Made by a program: the position numbers and the translations under genes. Shown here piece by piece: positions 57,827-64,000 of a DNA stretch of 64,000 nt. The DNA lies in the NCBI GenBank assembly GCA_951394405.1, contig OX596335.1, positions 3,162,001-3,226,000 of the forward strand, in the 5' to 3' direction. The notes beneath the pieces are model-generated. The model was not told the origin of the DNA. It saw only the letters and a list, made by a program, of their open reading frames with translations, and did not search any database. Position 1 is the stretch's first letter, and every line of letters begins with the position of its first letter. Source of the DNA: Coprinellus micaceus. Lineage: Eukaryota > Basidiomycota > Agaricomycetes > Agaricales > Psathyrellaceae.

Positions 57827-60558
57827 TCACAGCCTAGCCGTAATAGGTGGCCTATTTTCCTTGGCCCTGGCTCGCAATACGCGTCGCAACTGTGACTTTA
57901 GTTGAGATTCGACTCCGAGAAAGGTGAACATGAACATGACAACGACTCACAATCTTACCCGATGGGTTCTTCGGAATAGAATCTATAATTTCTACTCCAC
58001 CGGTCAGATGTTTGTAGTTGACCTTCGCATCTGAGACGTGCTGGGGATCTCGGCAGTCAATACCCTGGCTTTAACTGAGAGCCCGACAAATACATGCCTT
58101 GATGACGGCCTGCTTGAATTTAGCATGCCGGGCGGTGTCTTTGCCCATAGCCTTCAAGGCCTTAGCTGAAGGCACTACGTAGGCAAAAGGCACTTCCCCG
58201 CTGTACTCATCTGGTACGCCAACAACACAAACATCGGCGACGTCAGTGTGAAGGAGGATGTGTGCTTCCAGTTCGGCAGGCGCGACTTGGAATCCCCGAA
58301 CCTTCATGATTTCCTGCATATGAAGCAGAAAGTAAGCGTTTGATACGTTCTTGAGACGCATGTCCCCTTACCTTGAGCCGGTCAACGACGTAAACCTCGT
58401 TGTCCTTGATAACGACTTCGTCTCCCGTGCGAACCCACCCGTCGATGAAGGTCTCCGCCGTCCTGAAAAGCACGGCGACCTCGTCAGCTGAATGTATAGC
58501 GTAGACCAGCGAGTTGTCTCACGCATCGGGATTATTCATGTAACGTAGAGCCATGGACGGCCCCTTCACCCATAGTTCGCCCTCTTCGCCTCCCCTCGCG
58601 AGACTTCCATCCTTCTTGACAACTTTAGCGACCAGGCCAGGCATGAGCCTCCCAGCGCTCCCTATCCGCCCCATCTTGCTACTCCCGTCGAATGCGGAGA
58701 TCGTCGTGCACGTCTCCGTCATACCTATACCATACGGGAGATAGCGCCGTCAGAACGCAACGCCAGACTAGCTTTCCATCACCCGCCGAGAAGACTAACC
58801 ATAGCCCTGGCCGATCGATGCGTTACACAGGATCTTGGACACCTGCTTCATAAGCTCGCCCCCGAGGGGAGCGGCGCCTGACATGCAGTATCTGACCTCC
58901 GATAGATCATAATTCTTCACGATGGGTTGCTGAGGGCTGATCAGAATCAGGGCCGATAGTTGTGCCCGAGCCGACTTGCCTTGCACAGAAGGAGGATTTG
59001 CGGCGGTACCAGGCTATTTTCAGAAACACGTTAACCGTTTATAGCTGGGATGTGGCAAGAATCTTACTGGAGGTGCGTCACCTTGTACTTGACGATGCTT
59101 TCCAGGAAAGGTCGGAAACTAAATTTGGGAACGACCAAGATAGCCATCTAGCCATGCTATTAGCGATTCGCAGCTCTTCTCCTTGTCTCGAACGGCTTAC
59201 ACCACAAAAGAGGGAGGTGTGAACCTGGAGCCCAGTTAGAGAACCGTCTGGGTGGGATAACTTGAAACTCACGTTCACGACAAGGCCGTAGATATCTTCA
59301 CAATTACTTCAGCGTTCCGGATAGTAGAAAGAACGATGGCCACTCACGGAACATGGGTAACACTGCTCCATCGTCAGTCACTGCGAGATTGGGGTGGTCA
59401 GAATGATGATAGGTACTCACCTGCCATTGCTGTGTCTCCAGGTCTGATCCTGCATTTCTTGTAGGATGGGTCGTTGACCCGATAGTGGGCAGCCATTTGA
59501 ATAACGTTTGCGATTACACAGTAGTGGGAGATTACAACAGCCTAGGGGGAGTGTCAGCCCTATCAAATGCTCATCCCACAATCATGGCTGAGGGGGGGCA
59601 CCTTCGGTTTGCCTGGACGCCGTGATGATCAGTAATGCAGGGTACTGGGCAAAATGCAGTGCATAATACCTGTTGTGCCACTCGATAAGCACAGGAAAGC
59701 CAGCTTCGTGCGAGCCTCGCCACGCCGTAGGCGTATGGCCCTGTAGTTCTCTGTACGTCCGGCTCCAAAAGGGATCAACTCTTCAAGAGTCACATAGCTA
59801 CCCTGTTCCCGTCCAAGGGAGATGATGGAGGTGGGGGAAAGTCCAACAGTTTTGGCTGCCGCGGCGGCGGCTCCCAAACACAGCGGATGTGCGACGATCA
59901 GTTTCGCGTTCGTCACCTCTAGTTGGTAGACGAGTTCCTCGATGTTATAGCTGGGATTTGACGGCCTGGAGCAGATTTAGTATTCCCTTTCGATCCGGAT
60001 AACCGCGACACTTGCGTTACGATTCCGCCAAGGGTATGAACTGCCCATATGGTGGGCATGTAGTCTACGGAAATCGAGTTGTAGCTTCCACTGTCTGGCG
60101 AAAAATTCAAGAACAGTACTCACCAACATGGTTTGGGCTGATGAGGCATACTGGAAATCGTGTTGAACAGGTGAACCTCGGGTTGCTAGCCAATTTACGC
60201 AACTCACCGACGTCACCGTGCCCTGCGTGCTCCAACGTCAACCGTGCACACTCGGAGCATGCTGGCCCTTATCACGCACCAATATCCCACCTCAGGCTGA
60301 GGGCATTAGCAAAGCCAAGAGTGCGAGAGTGCACCTAGAGTAGGGTCACACTATCGTTCAGTCGACTCGACACGACCACTTGCAGGGGGCCAAACATACC
60401 TCTTCGTAACTAACCTTCTGGCCTGTCGCGTCTTCAATGAAGAAGGGGACATCTCGGGGTCGTACTGGTCTGCCGCCTATTTCCCGGAGGATGAACTGGG
60501 GGATAGTCAGGTCGTCAGGGATGTGGGGCAGGGGCGTGTCAACTTGGAAGGTCGCCAT
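57827..60558 (-). CDS. AMP-binding acyl-CoA synthetase, 4-coumarate-CoA-ligase-like
   Basis: Adenylates a carboxylic acid and transfers it to CoA. The gene is cut by about ten short introns. Start ATG 60556-60558 (MATFQVDTPLPHIPDDLTIP). The P-loop motif is assembled from three exons: LCLSSGTTG + KPK + AVVISHYCVIANVIQ. Further on: SEVRYCMSGAAPLGGELMKQ, QGYGMTET, GRIGSAGRLMPGLVAKVVK, GEEGELWVKGPSMALRYMNN, DGWVRTGDEVVI, VVDRLK, IMKVRGFQVAPAELEAHIL, VCVVGVPDEYSGEVPFAYV and the catalytic-lysine end SIPKNPSGKI joined to LRRVLRARAK. Stop TGA 57827-57829. No peroxisomal SKL-type end. Substrate cannot be told; aryl or medium-chain acids are typical. All core motifs are intact. Confidence 0.88.
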
Positions 60559-60873
60559 TGAGGATTCCCCTGACTCCGAGCGCGGAGTAGAGGATTATAT
60601 AGGACCGCCAGAATGATCCCCATTATGATAGCAGGGCGTTCTCTCCCATTTAGTGGGCGAAAAGGGTCGTGAAACCGAGATTCGAATTCGATCACTTCTC
60701 CAAGACTGGGCGCCGTGGGCGGATCTTGTGTGGACGAATGCGGACACTGGACAGTTCGACACGGCGGCATTTTGCGTCGCGCGCCTGTGATGACCCTTGC
60801 CTTTTGCTTGTCTTCGACCGCATCGACCATCTTGCGAATATCATCCCTTTCCTCCACCACCTCATGACCTGCC

Positions 60874-61928
60874 ATGGACGATGAGGAGAACGAGCTGAGG
60901 AATCCCTTTCCATCCCCGCCCTCCCATTACACGAGGTATACCTCCCACAACCTCAAGTTACTCGCCCTCCTTCGCGATCGTGCTTCTTTGCAGGGAGAAG
61001 AATCGGAGGCTCTCAACCAACATGATCTTTTATCCGACCAGAAAGACGTTCCAGAGTGGCAGCTGGTCCAGCTCGAAAAGCCCCGCGTCGACTGGATATT
61101 GGAGGAGCCCGAGGGGTACTATGATGTCTATGGAGACAGGTGGTTTGTATGGCCGGTCCACCTCGTGTATGAGTGACAGCTGACGTTATCCAGGTCAAAG
61201 AGAAAATTCCATCGCTTGCTGAGTTAGGTGGGACCCAACTCTATCCTTCAGATCCGTCCGTCGGTATGTTGTTGCGTCACATGAGTTCCGGGAGCGACTG
61301 GAGCGGCTCATACCCCAACAGACCGCCGCCCTGCCCTGCTTTCGGTATTGAAGTCTCTTTTGGTCACCTATTCCAACCTCATCACGTCCCTTCTCCGTCC
61401 ACCACCTGTCTCGCAAGAAGTACGCCCTGAATGGGACCGTCAGATAGAATGGATAAACGTCCTCAGTCAGAACTTAATGGCAGCTGCGAATGACCTAAGG
61501 CCCATGCAGGTACGCGACTGTGCGATCTCTGGGCGCCCTCAACAACTCTCTAACTTTACAATCAGGCCCGATGTAATCTTGAACTCATGATGCAAAGGCA
61601 GCTTGAGTTGAGGAGAGAAGAAACGAAGGCAATCCACTCGTACGTGTTCATGCCTTCGAGAGACCGAAACAATATGGACCGTTTGCACCCACAGGAAGTG
61701 CGACGAGCTGGAGTCCAAACTTCAACAACTCCGTTCATCTACTGCGGACCTTTCTACGGAGATCGCAAAGGTAAGTCCGTCACCGACTGCGAAGCTACTT
61801 TGTATTCTGACCTTGTCCACAGTCGAACGCTTCCATGAGCACCTCTCCTACCTCACCATCGGAGGTAAGCATTTAATGTGAATGGTTACACCTCTCAGCG
61901 CCTCACACTGATTTGCGCAGGGGGGTGA
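60874..61928 (+). CDS. MED7: Mediator complex subunit 7 (MED7)
   Basis: Middle-module subunit of Mediator. Start ATG 60874 (MDDEENELRNPFPSPPSHYT), then YTSHNLKLLALLRDR, EWQLVQLEKPRVDWILEE and WFV joined to KEKIPSLAELGGTQLYPSD. Later exons carry LKSLLVTYSNLITSLLRPPP, QIEWINVLSQNLMAAANDLR, ARCNLELMMQRQLELRREET with ETKAIHS, and a coiled segment CDELESKLQQLRSSTADLST then KVERFHEHLSYLTIGG. The stop depends on the last intron: splicing 61865-61920 ends at TGA 61926-61928; without it the frame closes a few codons into that intron. About 250 residues. Divergent from the CoA ligase gene over 315 bp. Confidence 0.9.
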
Positions 61929-62312
61929 GACCGCGGGTCTATCCCAAACTGCGGTGCTGAAGTGGGCTGAGCAGATTTGAGGATGCTAGGAAAAGGGAGC
62001 GCTTGAGTCGAGAAGCCCTCCATCACGGCCCCTAAAATATTGCCAGAGACAATGGAAGCCATTAAGCACGTACAGTCGTATTATCCCTTCTTGCTGACGG
62101 GTAAAAGGATATGGGCAACACTGGACTGCGCTCCTGAATATCTTCAGGACGATCGCTTGAAGCTTGAATACAACCGTTTCTAGTGAATCACTTACGTAAT
62201 CAATGCTTTCAAACGTCAATTGCTTTCTTGCTTTCATGAAGGTTGCCGAGCGCGTTCAACTACCTGTCCCATCTTCACCCTTGTTTCTTCGTGTCTTTTT
62301 CCACCCACCCAA
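61929..62312. other. Intergenic region
   Basis: 384 bases between MED7 and the BCL7-like gene. A minus-strand open frame at 61986-62237 has no recognisable domain and is not called. Nothing else seen. Confidence 0.5.
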
Positions 62313-62968
62313 ATGTCGACACGAAGAAGGATTGGTGTTAGCGCCGCGACGACTGAGGCTGCACGAAGGCAGCTGATGCAACCAGTTCCCTGTTGGGAGC
62401 AGACATGGGTACCAAGCGAGGTGAACCCCAACTTGAAGGTGTTCAAATGGATAAAGACAGACAAGGTTCAGGTACGTCCACTGGGACTCCTATTTTGTAT
62501 GGGCACCTTATTTGACGCGTCTGTTGCTCGTTGCTGTAGCACTTCAGCGACGAAGAGGCAGAAGACGAACCACTAGCACCCCTACCCGACGAACCTGAGA
62601 TCGTGGAAGGAGATGATGACATGGAGCAAGACGAAACCCGAGCGCCTTCGCGCGCCGAACCCGCAACAAAAGAGGGTACAGAAGTGCCAGAAGCTGGAAC
62701 GGAGACTGGGGCCGAAGACTCGAAAGCGCCGTCGCCGAAACCGGAGCCCCTTGCCCTCGACCGTGAGGATACACAGGCTCCAGGGGACGAGGGTGGTGAC
62801 GGAGATGAAGATAAGGGACCGGAGACAATGCAATTGGATATGTCGAGTATTGGACCGGATGGGTTGCCGCTGGATGGGAACGACTTGTCGCAGCTAACGC
62901 CATCGGACGCGTTGGTGGGAGGAGCTGCGATGGACCAGAGCGTAGATCCGTTTGTCGAGACGACGTAG
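62313..62968 (+). CDS. BCL7-like protein (candidate SWI/SNF subunit)
   Basis: Start ATG 62313 (MSTRRRIGVSAATTEAARRQ). Residues about 25-55 read VPCWEQTWVPSEVNPNLKVF then KWIKTDKVQ, which parallels the conserved N-terminal box of animal BCL7 (a Trp-Glu-x2-Trp-Val followed by a hydrophobic-Tyr/Phe-Lys-Trp segment). One intron (about 62470-62539) leads to an acidic, Pro/Glu-rich tail (HFSDEEAEDEPLAPLPDEPE, ETMQLDMSSIGPDGLPLDGN) ending FVETT. About 195 residues, near the size of human BCL7 proteins. In animals BCL7 is part of BAF/SWI-SNF and contacts the nucleosome acidic patch. The match rests on one short motif, so the assignment is probable rather than certain. Confidence 0.65.
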
Positions 62969-63391
62969 CACTTTAACGTACGCTCTTATATGTCCTTCTT
63001 CTCCAGAGTCAGTTCACACAACAGCACTGATATGGATTAGTGCCCACACTCCCTACTCCCTGAGGCCTGGATATGTGAGGGATTCTGGGGGTGAACTTGT
63101 GGGGAAAAGGATCGTTGGGCTGGTAGATTCCCCATTTCGCTGCAAGCATTGCTAATGTTCGGTCGGTACGATACGCATCCCATGACCGGGCAGCATGTAA
63201 ACTTAAAGTGACAGAGACTGCGGCGCAGAGAACGACTGTACGCGCAGCCAGCTTCCTGATCTTCTGATTAGCGCCTAAACACCGCCTATATAAACCAGCG
63301 CGAGGTTGATCAGAAGCCCCAATTCCCGTCTCCCAGTCACCACCACCATCGCCCCTGAGAAGTGACTTCTGAGACTGGTATTCTCGCTACG
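62969..63391. promoter_or_regulatory. Intergenic/promoter region of the last gene
   Basis: 423 bases. A TATATAAA box at 63287-63294 lies about 98 bases before the ATG at 63392. The rest is the 3' flank of the BCL7-like gene, with no other gene seen. Confidence 0.55.
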
Positions 63392-64000
63392 ATGTCCTCT
63401 CTAGTCACCACTGCACGGTCGCTCTTTGCAGATGGCAAGCAGGATGTGATATTTATCCCCACAATTGCTGTCCTTTCGTCGTTTGCGTTGGCGCCGACGT
63501 CGACCATCGTCCCCACCACTTTGACCCTTGCGGTTTTGCATACGTATTCACGTATCCTGTTTCCTTCACTGACCTACACCGCCTTCATCTTCCTCTTGGT
63601 AGGCCTTGGAATAGGCGCCGCAGCACCCAACGTTTCCGCCTCGCTGGAAGCCCTCTCGACCGCATCTCCATCCATTATCCTCTTAACTGTCCTCTCCTCC
63701 GTCACCTCAGCCATCGTACTCGCAGCCGCATATGGAGATTGGCTCATCTCCCGCCATATCGCCTCGCCTACTGGCAAAACGCTCTTGTTTCCAGCCATCT
63801 GGGCGACGGTATGGTGTACGGTTCCCTACATCAACCCCTTTGGCCACCTCCTCACCTGGACCCGTGGTAACGTTTTGGACGCATACAGGTGGTTGGTACC
63901 TATCATGGGCACCTCCAGTCAGGACTGGATTGCTGCGGCATGGGCGGTCGTCTTGTCGGAGGTGTGCCAGGTGTGGTATATGGGAACACCTGACATCGAT
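63392..64000 (+). CDS. Multi-pass membrane protein, 5' part (possible CN-hydrolase/Lnt-like)
   Basis: An uninterrupted 203-codon frame starts at ATG 63392 (MSSLVTTARSLFADGKQDVI) and runs off the window. It has about five hydrophobic segments: FIPTIAVLSSFALAP, FIFLLVGLGIGAAAP, SIILLTVLSSVTSAIVLAAA, LLFPAIWATVWCTVPYI and DWIAAAWAVVLSEVCQVW. GHLLTWTRGNVLDAYRWLVP is reminiscent of the membrane part before a carbon-nitrogen hydrolase domain in apolipoprotein N-acyltransferase-like fungal proteins. The catalytic domain, if present, is outside the window, so the family is a guess. A TATA box precedes it. Confidence 0.7.
   Translation, partial: MSSLVTTARSLFADGKQDVIFIPTIAVLSSFALAPTSTIVPTTLTLAVLHTYSRILFPSLTYTAFIFLLVGLGIGAAAPNVSASLEALSTASPSIILLTVLSSVTSAIVLAAAYGDWLISRHIASPTGKTLLFPAIWATVWCTVPYINPFGHLLTWTRGNVLDAYRWLVPIMGTSSQDWIAAAWAVVLSEVCQVWYMGTPDID

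Noticed and set aside
57827..60558. AMP-binding gene as a pseudogene
   Set aside because: Frequent frame changes are explained by introns; all core motifs including SSGTTGKPK and the terminal PKNPSGKI can be joined in frame.
1..64000. Transposons, CRISPR arrays or viral insertions
   Set aside because: No reverse transcriptase, transposase or integrase motifs, terminal repeats or regular spacer arrays were seen.

Overview
The window is nuclear DNA of a filamentous basidiomycete, most likely an Agaricomycete. The evidence is dense genes, short introns (about 45-60 nt, GTRNGT donors, CTRAC/TGAC-like branch sites, YAG acceptors), no tRNA, rRNA or transposon signal, and a gene set typical of that group: a PA28gamma-type proteasome activator, which budding yeast lacks, a Mit1-type chromatin remodeller, F-box proteins and MGST3-like MAPEG enzymes. 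All coordinates below are gene spans from start codon to stop codon and include introns.

Left third (1-21.8 kb): a possible terminal exon of an unidentified gene, then TAF1 (-), PA28gamma (+), the ribosome-assembly WD40 protein RRB1 (-), a tandem array of three MAPEG/MGST3-like genes (+), a disordered protein of unknown role (+), a LYR-motif protein (+), the exocyst subunit SEC8 (-) and a lipid-droplet hydrolase of the LDAH family (+).

Middle third (22-43 kb): a large Mit1/CHD-type SNF2 remodeller (+), a Tgl2-like lipase (-), a small three-exon C2H2 zinc-finger gene (+), a Tea1/Kel1-like kelch and coiled-coil polarity protein (+), RRP5 (-) and the U2 snRNP splicing factor SF3A2/Prp11 (+).

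Right third (43-64 kb): two long disordered proteins (-), the first with a weak Pal1-like segment, then the replication initiation factor SLD2 (+), an F-box protein with a C-terminal array of degenerate 10-11-residue repeats (+), proteasome lid subunit RPN5 (+), mitoribosomal mS23/Rsm25 (-), a 4-coumarate-CoA-ligase-like AMP-binding enzyme (-), Mediator MED7 (+), a BCL7-like protein (+) and the start of a multi-pass membrane protein that runs off the right edge.

Most of this is core housekeeping: transcription (TAF1, MED7, Mit1, BCL7-like), ribosome production (RRB1, RRP5, mS23), proteasome (PA28gamma, RPN5), splicing, replication and polarised growth (SEC8, kelch protein, Pal1-like). Many genes sit head to head over short shared promoters: TAF1/PA28gamma, SEC8/LDAH, lipase/C2H2, RRP5/SF3A2, unknown/SLD2, CoA ligase/MED7. 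The parts most worth a second look are the MAPEG array with a promoter motif shared by two copies, the BCL7-like gene, the small C2H2 gene with a perfect CRE in its 36-bp divergent promoter, the MCB-like pair in the SLD2 promoter, and the repeat tail of the F-box protein. I saw no clear new multi-gene system such as a biosynthetic cluster, defence island or mobile element.
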